Counted from the stretch's first letter, positions 9,710 to 23,110 are shown. The stretch is 64,000 nucleotides of DNA from Apricaphanius iberus (GCA_028564705.1 JAPXFQ010000831.1:4454458-4518457); one strand, 5' to 3'. Numbers and translations: made by a program. Notes: a model not told the origin generated them from the sequence alone.

Positions 9710-12630
9710 CTGAGAGGATAAAAATATTAATTTAATCTAATTTGGAAACTGAAGGTTTTGGAAAGGAGGTATATCTACTTTTGAAAATGATATGAAACAA
9801 ATCAACATTATCTCTGGTAGAGGAGTTGACAAGCAATTTAAGCCTTGAAAGTGTAAAACATGTTAAACTATCCCGATACTATCACAAAACCAAGAGGCTT
9901 TGAGTGATATCATATGCAGTCCACAATAACTGATGGCAGAATGTGTACTTCTACAAGGAAAACACTGATGTACTCCCTTGCTCTACTCCAGCAAGCTGCA
10001 CCTAAATATATTGAGGAAATGTATGTAACGTCTCAATCAAAGGAAAATGTGTTATTTTGTAAAATGAAACATTATTGTGAGTCAGCAAGTTAGCTAATAT
10101 AAAGTATTTCACACTTAAAAAAGGTTCTATGTCTTATGAAATGTGTCTACAGGAAAAAAATGTCTTAGAGGGAACAAAACAGATATTGTTTCTGTTCTTT
10201 TTCTGTTGTAAGCTTTATGTTTGCCATATTTAAATGCAGTATTCCAATTCCCTATGTATAGGCCACTTTTTTTTCTCTCTACAATGTTTATTTAATACAG
10301 TTCCGTGTAAAAATGTTTTAAAACCCACATAGATTAAAGAGAAAGCTTGAACAGTAGCGAAAGGTGTTGATAATTACTTGAAATAAAACGTTTTTTTATG
10401 TTTTAGCTGATGATTTCATATCTGTTATAGCTTCTGCATATTACTGCTTTCATACATCATTTACAGCTCAGTTGCTTGTGTTTCCACAAAATATGTATGT
10501 CCTAAATTGATATGCCAATTACTTTAATGGAAACCAGGAAGCATGACCGCTTCAATTAGGAGGCTCTGTTCCTGTTTCATTTTTTTTTCCAGAAACACCT
10601 CACAGAGTCTGGGGATGAAACACGGCGTATTGTGGTAGTTGCATATTATGCTGCTTGCTCTGCAGCTGGAAATTGAATGTTCCTTTCGCCTCAAACAGAT
10701 TTGTCAGAACAGCAGGAGGACGTTACCACAAACACATGAGCTCCAGAGGCATTGAATTATGACTAAATGCTGATTGTAAATGCATGGTTTTTCCATGTAT
10801 CCCCACCATGTTGGTACGGGTCTGATTGGAATCAACAATGTGTAAAGGACACACTGAATCCTCTGGGCTCTGCCTTATTGAGACTGGTTACACTCTGCTG
10901 GTTCTTCATACAATTCCAGCTTTGGTGTCAAGTTCCAGTTTCAGCTATGTTTGATGGGAAGATGCAGTGTTTTTGACAATAGTGCATGCACATAGCCAAG
11001 ATCATGCACGTGGTAAGACTCTGATTTGAATAATTATCAGTAAAAAACTAACTGTAAAAACTTACAAGACATACCTCTAGAAAACTTTTGTTTTATGCCA
11101 CCTATTGTGAGCACGTCAAGCTGTTATATATATAGCACAGTATCCAACAACAATCAGCATTTTTATATGAGCTATTGACTAAACTTGGACCCCTACTATA
11201 AATGTCAAGACATTTCTGCTCTCTTTTCAGGCTTGCAAATTGGTCAATAAAACGCAAAATCACCACAGAACAAGCTGAATCATCAACAGAGAGTAACAGG
11301 CTCACATATGCCTTACGGGTCACATACATGACTTTTAATATAATGCATACTGTAGTACCTCAGATCTCCCTTTTTCATTTCTGGATATCTTTCCTTGATC
11401 CTGAAGAGTACCTGTGTTTTGGAAATTTTCTCCCACTGATGCAGTCACCTTTCTATTTCTTAATGGAAATTCATTTAGACATACTTAAAGCTCAGACATC
11501 TTAAGAGCCATAAGGTTGTCCTGCAGAAACTCTATTTGGGATAATATATCTATCACTAACAGCAAAAAGTAAACTTCAAGCATCCAAGGAATCATTTGAA
11601 TGTGAATTACATACTGATAGATATAAATATGTTTGGGGGTTTTTATGTTAAAGTTAGTGAATATTCAACAATATTCATGCTACTGATTTTCATGAAATAT
11701 CAAACCAGAATCTGGAATAAGTGAATTCTTTATTTTACATGACTTGGATTCTGGCCAGGAACAAAAAGTCCTGTTTGAGACATCTGATCATTTATATGTA
11801 TTTAGATTAGTGGTCTTTTTGTGCGTAAAGGACTTTCATCTCAGAACTTTTATGGACCAGCAAGAAAAGCAGCTTTGTTGTACCAAATACCCAGAACCTT
11901 GCCTTAAAATATGACACGATAAGCTCCATCTGCCTCATTGTTTAGCCTTTCGGCCATCCTGAGTTCTTCTTAAGAAAATTATTTGTAACAGTTCAAGTTT
12001 TCAGCATCAGTTGCCATCATGCAGCTTTATAATCATTTGAGTTTCTTTAACATTTTAAAGAACAAAAGCTCTTCACTTTCAGCAGTACTTTGCTGTTGCA
12101 TTGTAGACCTTTTCTTTAGTTTTCTTCCATACAACAAGCTCCAGTTTTCTTCTTCTGTTCTCCTGTTAAATGTATGACCTAAAGACTGCTATTCAGTTTA
12201 ACTTTTGCAACCAAAACATATTTATTTCTTCTTTTCTACACCCATTGCAATAACTGATAGAGCTTCTATTCTTTCACATTATAAGCCGTGTTAAGCTAAA
12301 ATGTTCCAGTCTTACTCTTTGCTTTATTTTGCTGGCTGTATTTTCAGGGGGAAACCAGGTTTGGCTCTCTGCCCGTGTCTGTTCTCTTCTGCCTGTGTGT
12401 AGACTGGCTATTATGACTGTCAGTCATTCTCAGACATAAAGGGCCCCATTTGAAAAGGCTCAATGCAAATTTCATATCTTACATGAAACAGTCTTGATTT
12501 ATTTTGGCCAAGCTTTTCTTCCCATGTCTTCAAACAACACTCTGCACAGTCTCCCGCCAGGAGGGATTCACGTCTTTTAGCATCCAACCTCAGGAATACG
12601 GGAGAGCTTTGATGACACCCACTGCCCAAA
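9710..12630. other. No gene recognised
   Basis: A long unique-looking AT-rich stretch. Short ORFs at 10767-10976 and 11102-11504 have no recognisable motif. I see no repeat ends. Confidence 0.5.
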
Positions 12631-12990
12631 ACACACACACACACACACAAACACATGCATATTCTTGTCTTGCTAGTAGTAGTGAGGACCTACAGTGACT
12701 TCCATGTTTTTAGTGACTATAATGCCTAAGCTAGTTACTTTTCCGAACCCTATCCATTACAGATCTATTCCTAACCCTAACTCCAAATTAATTCACACCG
12801 TACCTCTAAAACGAATCAGTGGAGCTCAGTAACATTGTCCGAAAGTGAGTACGAGTCCACTTGTTCTCACTTTTTTTTAAACGGTCCTCACTTTTTAGGA
12901 GAAAAACCGGAAAAAGGGAAAAAATGGTCCTCAGTCTGAATTTTAGACAGGAGCACACACGAACACACACACCTCACAGCCCTCTATCAC
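12631..12990. repeat. CA-flanked repeat with GGTCCTCACTTT motifs
   Basis: A (CA)n tract at 12631-12650 is followed by GTGAGGACCTACAGTG, CCTAACCCTAA-like blocks (about 12770), then GGTCCTCACTTTTTAGGA and AATGGTCCTCAGTC, closing in another CA-rich tract (12955-12975). This arrangement is familiar in teleost dispersed repeats. The CCTAACCC motif is not a telomere; it is a few degenerate units. Confidence 0.5.
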
Positions 12991-14362
12991 CAACTACTTT
13001 TCCTGTTCCTGCTGTCAATATCTCCCTGCAGCTGGTGCTCAACCAAGCCTATATAACAGTGATCATGAAAAAGAAAAATTGGAAGGATCTTCATTTATAC
13101 CCTGCTCACACTACTGTTTTTCTTCCTACTGTTGCAAAGCTGGGTGACACACCTTACAAACAGCACTCTGTTGGGTCTGTGTGTTTTGTTGTCTGGGTCT
13201 CTTTGTGTCACAGACACAACTGAAAAGATCTGAAGATGGCTTGTTGTCTGCTCCTCAAACACTGACAGAATAAACAGATCCCATCTTTAAAGGTGCGTCT
13301 GCCACTGATGCGTCGGATACATATTTATGTTAAGGGGTTCACTTCTGCACCTTTGCTTGTAATCCTTTTTACCCACTGGGACAGATTCCCACCCCCTCTC
13401 ATTGCCATGCATGCGTGTTGGGTTGATGACATGTGCAAATATGTTGCCTAAAAAAGCCATTGGAGGGATGTAGGAGGCTTCAAACGCTGCAGGATGGCAG
13501 TAGAGGACACACACAGTACACTGGTGCCAGACTAGGCGGAGTGGGACACCAAAGAGGCAGCTGTGACCTTGCAAAAAGAAACCGAAAGCCAGAGACAAAA
13601 ACTTCATCCTCTTACCATATGATGAGTTCCAGCGTGCCAGCAGCGCCAGGTGCCTATCCAGAAGTGTTTGTAGGAGCTGAAATGAAGCCATGGGCATTCC
13701 TGACTGGTTTTACATTTTATAGTAAAGCACAAATTTTTTTAAATTAATTTTAACGTTGAGTGTTGGACTGTATTTTATTATTTTTCCCTTCAACATTCGT
13801 GTAAAATTCAGACAGATTTGTTAGTACTGCTAAAGAGACTGTTAATACTGACACTTAGGGGGAAATCTCTTCCGGCTTTGCAACTTCTTCCCAACCATTA
13901 TTTTATTTATTTCTGCACTAGATTTAGGTTGCAATCACAACATCCCTGTTTAGTCAGCTTTAATCCAACTCAAATCCGTTCGTTTGAGAATGTGCAACAA
14001 ACTCTGATGTGGACCAAAAGAAGCTGACTCTGGTCTGCTTTAAAAGGTTAAAGTGAACTCTGCTGCTTTTTGATTGATTTTGTGGATGTCAAGCAAGCCA
14101 GCGGATGCTCCCAAAGTAGACTATTGCGTAGGGCATTCTGGGTAGGTACAACGAAAACAACCGCAAAACAACAACTCAGCCTCGTTCCCTGCTCATGATG
14201 AACCCATTGCTGCAACATTTCAGTCTGGTATATTAGACAAATACCACAAAGCAATTCAAAAATCTGATGCCACCAATCTCTGACAGAAAGAACATTTATT
14301 TGACCCAGAAAGTCACTAGATGTGACCAGATGACATCACGTGTTAATTTGCATATCAGTCAT
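12991..14362. other. No gene recognised
   Basis: Unique-looking sequence. A minus-strand open frame spans 13287-13697 but has no recognisable domain. Splice-like AG and GT signals around 13603-13663 are discussed under rejected items. Confidence 0.45.
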
Positions 14363-14625
14363 GGTAAATGGACTGAACTTATATAGCGCTTTTCTAGTTT
14401 TACTGACCACTCAAAGTGCTTTACATTGAAGCCGCATTCACCCAATAACACTCGCATTCATACACCGACACCCAACATGGCTTGGTAGGACAATGTAGAT
14501 TTTGGGGGTTAAGTGCCTTGCCCAGGGGCACATTGACATGTGACTGGAGGAAGCTGGAATTGAACCTTCGACCCTCTGATTGCAAGCCAACAACTCTACC
14601 ACTGAGCCACAGTCGCCCACAGTCA
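14363..14625 (-). mobile_element. tRNA-derived SINE
   Basis: Reads on the minus strand from about 14625. The A box lies in GTGGCTCAGTGGTAGAG (complement of 14594-14610) and the B box in GGTTCAATTCC (complement of 14556-14566), a normal RNA polymerase III layout. The body contains GTGCCCCTGGGCAAGGCACTT, and the tail runs AAAAGCGCTATATAAGTTC to CCATTTACCAT. The tail resembles L2 LINE termini, which suggests L2-driven mobilisation. Close relatives lie at 19308-19395 and 49605-49892. Confidence 0.8.
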
Positions 14626-15494
14626 TGCAACATGTCACACCGACTTGATTACATAATTTGGCGGTCTTCTAATACTAATAAATCATTTTGCACCTATTTC
14701 AGCATCAGGTCTCAGCTCTTCAGCCACAAACGCAACAGATCTAGTGCTGTGATAAAAGCTGTGGAGAAAAAATATTTTACTTAGACATTATTATCTTCAT
14801 TAACGGACGTCCACGGGGGATTAATCTGATTAGCTAGAAACAAGTTAACTACACAAGCCAGACAAACAGCGGCTGAAGGCAGAGCCCTTCTTCTGTCTAC
14901 ATGCAGTGAAGTGAAAACCTCTTCAAAAAGCCAAAAATCAACGCTTTTAAAAAGTTGAACCAACTAAACATCTAAACAAAGTATCACATTTTGACTTCAT
15001 CCACTGGAGCATCGTCTTCAAGCGAGATGCACAATGATGCTTAATTGGAGCTTCCATATCTCCATAATCACCTAGCCTCCCACCGTGAAACAATTATCAA
15101 AGTTCCCATGTAAGGAGTCCTCGCTCATCACAGAGTCCTCCAGGCTAAGAAGGAAAACACGCATACATCAAGTAAAACATTGCTGAAAACAATTATCCCA
15201 CTGATCCCTGTGGTCACTGGAACCTTAAAATCAATAGAAAACATTAGTAAAACAACAGCAAACACGGAGTGCCATGCCTCACTGTGCTGACAGAAAAACA
15301 GGTCTTGAACACGAAGCTTTGCAACACTTTCTTTGATGCATCTGTCAACCTTTTTAATTAGAAATCAAGACGGAGCTGCTGTAAAATGTACAGATATCGT
15401 TGATGTTGACCCACAGCTGTTCATCTGGGCAGATTTTATCCAGACTTTGTCCCAAAGCAGGAGTTGTGATTCAGAGGTTTTACTGAACTCAAAC
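14626..15494. other. No gene recognised
   Basis: Unique-looking sequence; no ORF of interest and no repeat ends seen. Confidence 0.5.
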
Positions 15495-16395
15495 ACAATA
15501 TAATGAACTGATTCTTTATTTTGAACATTGAAAATAATATACAAAATAGAAATAAAAACAGGGAAGCAAAAAATAAATAAAAAAATAACATGTGCTTAGT
15601 AAGCAAGCCTGCAGAAAAATAAAACTTTCATAGTCATTTTGAAAAGGAGTAGAAATAAGCTGATGCTTAATAAATCCTAGCCCAATTGATTCAAAGAAAA
15701 TAACCTCATACAGATATTTATATAATTAAGTTGCTCTCCATAATACATGCACAGTGCATAACGTCACCAAGCACTATACCACCATACATTTTACTCATGA
15801 CTGCATTACGTCCATATACTGTCGCAGTAAAGATTTTTTGTATAATACTTTAAATTGAGCCATATTCACACAGCATTTCAAATTCTCATCCATAGCGTTC
15901 CACAAATTCACTAATCACATTTGCATCATTGTTGTACGTGCTTTTTGTTTTCTAAAATTCAGCTCTCCTCTTAACTCCTGACCCCCTTTCCTTTCAGAAA
16001 ATATTTTCGTAATATTTACAAGTAATTGATCATTTCTTGCTCTGTACATTATTTGACCATTTTTAAATTTTACAAGATCCATTAATTTAACGAGATTTGA
16101 ATTTAAAAATAATGAGTTTGTGTGTTCCAGATATGCCAATTTATGAATTATTCTTATAGCTTTTTTGTAGGGTACAAAGTGGCTGTAAAGTGCATTTGTA
16201 TGAATTTCCCCAAATCTCTACACAGCAATTCAAATATGATGCAACAATTGTATCGTAAAGTATTTTTAATGATTCTTGGTTTAGCACATGTACTTTGAGC
16301 TATTTTTGATTTTATATGTCTAACATGGGGCTTCCAGCTGATGTTTGAAGCATAGAGTTTAAACCACTCACTGTTTAACCTGAGATTTATCATGC
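15495..16395 (-). mobile_element. Non-LTR retrotransposon 3' fragment
   Basis: Minus-strand LINE piece. The coding remnant (15915-16393) is followed by a T- and A-rich 3' UTR that ends near 15500 in AATAAAGAATCAG. The peptide family is common in fish genomes; I cannot place it firmly in a named clade (jockey-group or I-like are options). Confidence 0.7.
15915..16393 (-). pseudogene. LINE ORF2 C-terminal remnant, frameshifted
   Basis: Two overlapping minus-strand frames make up the remnant. One gives SWKPHVRHIKSKIAQS, corresponding to the post-RT segment that includes LGV..NKLSWKPH in relatives. The other gives AYLEHTNSLFLNSNLVKLMD, IMYRARND and GGQELRGELNF. At least one frameshift separates them, near 16140-16155. 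Confidence 0.7.
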
Positions 16396-17048
16396 TCTGT
16401 TCCAGAATGTCCTAAGGCATTCTGCATTGGTTCCCATTTCCATACTGACATAATTACCTCTGGTTAACTGTGGTGTAAGTGAATGGGAGCGAGTAACCAA
16501 GGATACAAGTAAATGTTGATAAATGCTGTATGTCATCTTGGGGGCTTTTGCTCTCTTTTCCATTTCCTTACCCCCCCTCCCCCTCCCCCTTCCATTGCCA
16601 TGTAATGGAGTAACCTTCACTGCTTATATAACCTTCTGCATTTGATTACCATATTAACGTCCTTAACAGCATGGGGCTAATTTGAGAGCTATGGACGTCT
16701 TTGGAGAAGGTCACAGTAATGAAGTGTACAACAGGAACATGATCTCAGTTTCACTTATTAAACATTTGCTAATTGTTTATTTTTGCGTGCTTGGAAACTG
16801 AAACTAGGCACTTGTTTTATTAATCCATAACTTTAGTTGTCCTAATTGGGTCAGTCTGGGGTTTTGTCTACTTCTTTCAATCAAGATATTTTGTATTCTT
16901 AAGGAAGTTTATGGGTTATTGAATTGTATTTTTCTCTTGGTTCTTCGCTAATATGGTTTCTCCTGACAGAAATCCAGGAAGTGAAGAAAATGATTTTTTT
17001 TCTAGATTAGTTTAATTCAAACATCTCGCTGGATGTAAGTAAGTTGTT
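16396..17048. other. No gene recognised
   Basis: Unique-looking sequence with a C-rich run at about 16570-16592. Nothing else identified. Confidence 0.5.
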
Positions 17049-17160
17049 ATACAGTACCTAGTAAAATCATTACCTGTGTTTTCACGTTAAAACCAGAAAC
17101 CTTTATTGGATTTCATCTGTTATTCCAACACAATTTAGTACGTTATTTAGAGGGGGAAAG
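17049..17160 (+). mobile_element. Tc1-like element, left-end remnant
   Basis: ACAGTACCTAGTAAAAT, CACGTTAAAACCAGAAAC, CTTTATTGGATTTCAT and CCAACACAATTTAGTA occur in the order expected for the left end of a common teleost Tc1-like element. No transposase follows. Confidence 0.4.
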
Positions 17161-17740
17161 AAAAAACATTTCTGGATTTTTTAGGGGGGGCTCAAGGATA
17201 CTTTCTCTGCAGTAGCTTAGTAGTTGCTGAGTGGTAGTAATCAGTTGCTAATTTGTTCATTATGTAAAAGACCAAATTACAACTCCAAAAAGGAAAGTAA
17301 ATGGAAAGCATATTCATATGATCATAATCAGGGGCAGATTTAGGACTGAAGAAGATCAGAGGCTTAGCCCAGATGACTGATGTGCAAAAAACTGTTGCTT
17401 CAAATGACACAGCATTTAAAATATCTCAGCTTTTGAATTCTGAGGTCGTTAAAGAAGACAAAAGACACAGGACTACGCTTACTATGCTTTAATTAAGCAA
17501 AACAACACTCAATCAGGAATGTTAACTATTAACAACAACACAGTCAGCTACTAATTGAAGTCACCTTAGATCAGTGGTCCAGAGAATACAGCTCACATCC
17601 ATTAAGAGCTGATAATATAAAGCAAGTGGGCTACTAAGTTCTTATTGTCTTAGACATGAACCTGGCCTCTGTTGTTTTTCCTGCTCTATTTTTCCTTCTT
17701 ACCCCGATTTATTCCTGTTTGTCTTTGCTTTTTGAGCAAA
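17161..17740. other. No gene recognised
   Basis: Unique-looking sequence; nothing identified. Confidence 0.5.
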
Positions 17741-17839
17741 AATACATACATAAATACATACATACATAAATACATATATACATACATACATACATACATA
17801 CATACATACATACATACATACATACATACATACATACGT
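17741..17839. repeat. (CATA)n microsatellite
   Basis: Tetranucleotide array, imperfect at the left (TAAATACATA interruptions) and pure from about 17780. Its ORFs on both strands are low-complexity artefacts. Confidence 0.97.
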
Positions 17840-18721
17840 ACTCATAACAAACTGATCACTTGATACGCAAATGTACAGATTCAGCCTCCAGAACAACATC
17901 CCAACCCCCAGGTAAACGTCCTTACCAAAACCTTATGATATCATCCTCAGCAGCAATCCCAATATTTGATTACACAAACATGGTAAGCATTTCACATTTA
18001 ATTTCATTGTTTATATGGAGGGCCACAATATGTATTTTTTCTTTTGTTTTTGCCATTGTGGAGAAAAAAGTGGCATGTATTCATCTGCTTGATGTGTTAT
18101 GGCACGATGTGGATTGTTCAACTCATTCAGCATTTAAATGAATATAAATAAAATACACACTATAGACAATAATGTTTAATGGCTTAAAAAACAAAAGAGG
18201 AAAAAAATATATATGACTGGATTCTCTGGCCCCGTTGGCAAAAATTATGAAAAGGGGAACATAGGAAATGTTATATTTATATTTTATAGCCTACTGTCAA
18301 TGTTTAACTATTCATTTACTGTAATACTACTTTACTTTTTTTAGTTGTTTCTTGATCATCCAGAAAACATCTGCCTTTTTGATATTTACTTATTTTTCAT
18401 CATCATCATCATCTAAGTATTTTTATATTCTGCCCACGTTACCACATTCGTAACATTAACTTGCTAACATTTATTTTCTGTACCAAAAATTACAGCAATT
18501 TGACATTTAGGGAACCAGTCATTTTAATATAAGATTCACAGACCTGAACCAGGATCCGTTTCATCACAGCCACTGTTTCCAATCTGTACTTTGGTCTAAA
18601 AATGTTCCCGATATCCATATCACCAAAAGTTTTATCCAAAAAAACGCACATGGTTGATGAAAGATTACTTTAAACTCCATTTGCTGGAGAGTCACATTTG
18701 TCCCATGCTTAAGCTGCTATC
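17840..18721. other. No gene recognised
   Basis: AT-rich sequence with a short (CAT)n run at about 18399-18413. No exon seen. Confidence 0.5.
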
Positions 18722-19305
18722 GGCAAGGCAAGGCAATGTTATTTGTATAGCACTCTTTCAACAACAGGGTGATTCAAGGTGCTTTGGGTGATCAGTTGAT
18801 AAAGTCAAAAATGTATCAAACGCAGCTCTAAACAGATGGGTTTTTATCCTTGATTTAAAAGAACTCAGTGTTTCAGCAGCTTTGCAGTCGTCTTGTAGTT
18901 TATTCCAGATTAGAGGAGCATTTAACACGAAAGCTGCTTCTCCATGCCTAGTTCTACTTCTAGGTATGTTGAGCAGACTGGAATTAGAGGACCTGATTGG
19001 TTTGGACGGTTGGTATAGTGACAACAGGTCTTCAATATATTTTGGTGCTAAACCATTTAGTGATTTATAAAGGAGTATTTTGTAATCCATTCTCTGAGCG
19101 ACAGAGAGCCAGTGTAAAGAATTTAGAACTTGGGTAATGTGTTCTACTTTCCTGGTTCTAGTGAGGATGCCAACAGCAGCGTTCTTTAACAGCTGAGCTG
19201 TCTGATTTACTTTTTACGTAGACCTGTGAGGACGCTGTTGCAGTAATCTAGCTGACTAAAGATACATGCGTGGATGAGTTTTTCTAGGTCATGTTGCAGC
19301 TCAGG
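18722..19305 (-). mobile_element. L2-like LINE (subfamily B), 3' fragment
   Basis: On the minus strand the coding end is followed immediately by the terminus CTATACAAATAACATTGCCTTG (18722-18750 region), the same type as at 7330-7372. It is 5'-truncated near 19305, where it abuts a SINE fragment. Confidence 0.8.
18758..19300 (-). pseudogene. L2-like ORF2 C-terminal fragment
   Basis: Reading downward: a decayed LIHACIFSQLDYCNSVLTGL-like start with stops, then DYKILLYKSLNGLAPKYIED, PIRSSNSSLLNIP, TRHGEAAFVLNAP, LIWNKLQDD and FKSRIKTHLFRAAF. The last 110 codons are open (18758-19090). The more upstream part carries frame damage. Confidence 0.75.
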
Positions 19306-19307
19306 TT

Positions 19308-19395
19308 GCTCGGAAGCTTGGGGTTAGGTGCCTTGTCTAGGGGCACATTAGCATGTGGCAGGAGGAAGCTGGAATCAAACCCACAACTTTTTCAT
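19308..19395 (-). mobile_element. tRNA-derived SINE, fragment
   Basis: GGGGTTAGGTGCCTTGTCTA, GGGGCACATTAGCATGTG and AGGAGGAAGCTGGAATCAAA align with 14508-14566 of the 14.4-kb SINE. Only the middle is preserved, including the B-box side. Confidence 0.65.
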
Positions 19396-20009
19396 TTGGG
19401 ATATTTTCAAAGAACTTGAACCTTCCCCACAAACTTGAAATATTAATAAAGTAAGTTGAAGTTTGTGGTTTTCATGGCATACGAATATTCTTTGCAAGTC
19501 TTATTTCAATATAAAAAAACTTTTTTTCTATGCCTCAGATATTATAATGTATTTTTTTAAAAAGTGCCTTACAGTAAAGTATAAAGCCTTTAAATCACAA
19601 AAAACTCTGCAAAGTCGATCTAATTCCTTTAAAATTGACAAAAATGAACCAATAAAACTGGATTAAATTAATTTTAAAAGACCTGGAAAATAATGTGAAA
19701 GTAAATGGTGAGAACAGACCGTGTGACTGAAACCAGAGTAAAAGACTATAAAAAGAAAACTGAAAGACTTCTCTTGTTTTTTTCTGTTTATTTTTCTTTT
19801 GAAATAAAGAAGAAAAGACTGAAAGTCTTGCTGAAGCCACCTGCACTCAGAGGGCAGACTGCCACTGTTTCAATGGGCGCCGCATGCACACCCCAGCGGG
19901 CTCCCAGATAGCAGCTAAAGAGCTTATTTCCCAAATCTCTTTATCCTTTCTAGAACTGTGAGACGTTGACAGAAAGTCAGTTAACTCTAGCCAGTGGCAG
20001 CTGCATGGG
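19396..20009. other. No gene recognised
   Basis: Unique-looking AT-rich sequence; nothing identified. Confidence 0.5.
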
Positions 20010-20265
20010 TTTTGCATAATTAATTATTTATACGGAGCCAGACATAGTAATTACCATCCAGATGAATATGATATTCTAATCAGGCAGGCTTTAATTTTAA
20101 TTGCCCTCCAGCATCTAACTGTCAGTGCTGGCCTGGCTTGATAAAGTGGAGAGTCTCTAAACACCATTAGACATCTGCTCTGAGAGCATTGCCTTCACTA
20201 CCCACCAGCCGCACCATCCGCCATAAAAATCAATACTGGACTGGGGCATGAGCATGTGATTGTGC
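20010..20265. promoter_or_regulatory. Possible conserved non-coding element
   Basis: Complex, non-repetitive sequence with clustered homeodomain-type cores (TTAATTATT, GTAATTACC, TTTAATTTTAATTG) beside balanced-composition sequence. This is a judgement from texture only; conservation cannot be tested here. Confidence 0.2.
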
Positions 20266-22239
20266 TCATTTTTTTGTGTGTTTTTTTAGCGGAAAGCCAT
20301 TTTTCGTCAATGACAAAACCGGAGCAGGGCTTTAAGCAGTGGAGTCCCCCCTTCCAGTGATTGATGAAGCCTCTAGGATTATGTGTCTCCTCATCTTTTT
20401 TGTCTCTGTTTTATCTCTTTAAGTTTCATCTCAATAAAATGCGAGGAGAAGATCCTCCAGCTTTCTCTTTTAAATGTGCATCAAATGGACACATTGAGCT
20501 TCAGTTCCTTCCTACTAAACCATCATTTGATGGGATTGTTTGCATAATTCCTTCTAATGCACATATCAAGCTCAGTAAACTCTCAGATTTTGTTTGTCAT
20601 GTAACGACCACCTCTTAAAGCTTCTCCAACAGTTCTCAGACTCACAGAAACCAGAATTGAATATCTGTTGTCAGGTTTGTATTTGTGCACACCGAAACCT
20701 AAATGTTTAAAGAAAAATATCACCAAACTTTCTGAACTTTCTAGTTTTGCTGGAACCAGCCGTCAATATCGGGTTGTTTCATTTGTTGATGCTTAAAGCA
20801 ATGAAATGTTAATTTAGCCAGATTTTCCGCAAAAAGCAACTTTTTAAAGTCTATCAGTGATTAACAGCATAACAGACTGTGTCACAAATGAATTTGCTGT
20901 ACTTAAAAATAACTGTACATAATTCACTCCATTGAAGATGAAGCACTTTTCCTCAGGCAGGTAGGTTTTTAAGCCTCTACTAGAATCAGTTAGTGTAATG
21001 AGACCAATGGCACATTCAGGTTTACATGTCACTCCTGATCGGGGCAACTCTGCTTGTTTGCAGGATGGTTTTCTAATGATGTAGCTGATTTAGCTGTAGA
21101 TGCAGTTCAACACAGAGTGCCCACTGTGTGTGAAAGGAAATATTTAAACTTTTTGGAAATGGTGTGGTGAGACGAGTAGAACACATGGCTTTTAAAGTCA
21201 CAATGCTTTGCAAAATTAAAAGTTAAATATGTAACATTGACATCTTGTGGTCAGATTGGAGTACTGCATTGCATAAAGATGACAAGGAAATGTAAACGAG
21301 CGCTAGCTGCGTTAAGTCTTTTGTTTCTAGACTGCATCAAATGACAAAAGGAAGACGAGAAAGATAGCTAGCTTTGTTTAGCATTATCTTAGCTAGCATG
21401 AAGCATCACTCACAACGTGCAATTTAACTTGTTCAAAGGCAAACTGGAGTCATCATTTTTTACTTGAAGGTTGCCAAGATATGGTTTCAATCGTGGGGGT
21501 AATAAATACGCTGCCGGGCAGCATGTCAAACTGCACAGGCACAGACCGGGGAATCACACGCACACGCTACGTTTTACATCGTGATTAAAGGTCTAGTACT
21601 GCTTTAGAGGCAGCATAAGACAGATTGATTTAGATCAAATCATGTTTATGAGAGATTACGCACCAGTCAGTGTCTAAACCTAAATCCAACTGAGAATTTG
21701 TGTCAAAAATTTAGCATTGATCTGTTTTGCAAATGATAAATGAGCAAAAGCTGGAAAGGACATCCTCTAAAAGACAGACTCTAAAAGACACTGCAATAAA
21801 ATCTGATTCTACAGAGCAGAACTCAGTGGAACAGATTGTAAACACACACCTTGCTCCTCGCTTTTTTATTTTTTAAATGTCTTCAAGATTGTACATCTCT
21901 TTGTAAAGTTTCTCACATAAGGTTTTCAATAAAATGTCTCTGCAGTTTTTGGCTATAAATTTAAAAAGTATGAAACCTTTGTAATGTACTGTAAAATGCC
22001 TAAGATGCTGAGCCTGCACGATCATAACTTTAGCCAGTTTATAACATTTCCCAAAGAATTGAGAGAAAGATGTATATCCGGTCCTATCGATGACCATGAC
22101 ATGCTCTATGCCTTTGTATATCACTTTGCTGAAACATTTTAGAGTAACTTTGTTGCTTTTTAGTCACCACCTACAAAAGAGAGAAAGGAAAAATAATTGA
22201 GAGAAAACCTGAGTCCTTCTAAATTCCTCGGTTTCCATC
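20266..22239. other. No gene recognised
   Basis: Unique-looking sequence. The 21220-21600 part has more CpG than its surroundings and the phrase GACATCTTGTGGTCAGATTG, which recalls dispersed repeats, but no second copy is present in this window. Confidence 0.45.
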
Positions 22240-23110
22240 TAAGCTTCTTATTCTTTCTCATCATCATTGTGAATTCACAGACTGCACAGCAGTCCTCTGT
22301 GCCGCTTGGCTCAAGGTTTTTTTAGATCTTCACACATTGAGATTGAGGTAAGGGGAAATAAGGTCCTCAGATGTCTACGGCTGCTCATGCCTCAAGTTTG
22401 AATTTCATGAAAGACCATCTCTGCTCTTTCGGCTGCGGGGAATAAAGCGTGAGCACGACTCAGAAGTAATCCTGCCTGCGAGGCGCAGGTGTCAAAGGTC
22501 GCTCATTGCCGGCAGATGAATCCTGTGGTTAGGGTGGCAGAGGCTGTGATTGAGAGGTGCAGAAGACAGAGGCGCTCTTTTTCTCAGGTTACCCAGGCAG
22601 AATCTAATGAGGTGGATTGGAAGAGGCCGCGCTTCTGCTCGGGTGGAGGCAAGAGGCGAGCTGAGGGAAAACATCTCTGCAGAAGCAACAGAGAGGAGGT
22701 AGAGAGGGAGAACACTGATGTACTGCTTAAAAAGAAAAGGATAGTAAGACATAAGACACAATCAAAGGTTGCATTCTCTGGTGTTGTGTGAGAGCCATTT
22801 AGAGCTGGAGGACTAGCCCAAGGCTAATAAAGCTGAAAGTTGGTGGATGCTCTGACCTTGCTTTGGAAGGCAAACCCCTAATAAGGACACAAGTCTAAAG
22901 AGAGAGAGCTAAAGTGATGCTGTTTCTCTCTAGAGCAAACTCTCCTTCCACCCCTTTTTCATGCACTCTCTTTTCATTACAGCGAACAGAGGAAGAAGAA
23001 CCTATAGACGGCCTAATGAAGGCGACTGTTGGATTGGGCACATTAAAAGAAGGGATTAGACGGTGTCTGACATGGAAACTGGCTTTGAACACATTCGCAG
23101 TGCATGATTA
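22240..23110. other. GC-richer unique segment, no gene recognised
   Basis: Less AT-rich than its neighbours, with open frames on both strands near 22490-22790 that lack motifs. A good acceptor-like TTTTCATTACAG ends at about 22981 and is followed by open sequence to 23111, but no donor or known product was seen. It may be conserved non-coding sequence. Confidence 0.35.

Noticed and set aside
12770..12790. CCTAACCCTAA units resembling telomere repeats
   Set aside because: Only a few degenerate units inside a dispersed CA-flanked repeat; no interstitial telomeric array.
13603..13663. Minus-strand AG...GTAAGAGG segment with open frames (possible 61-nt internal exon)
   Set aside because: Good-looking splice signals but no recognisable peptide, no flanking exons, and two frames are open, as expected by chance.
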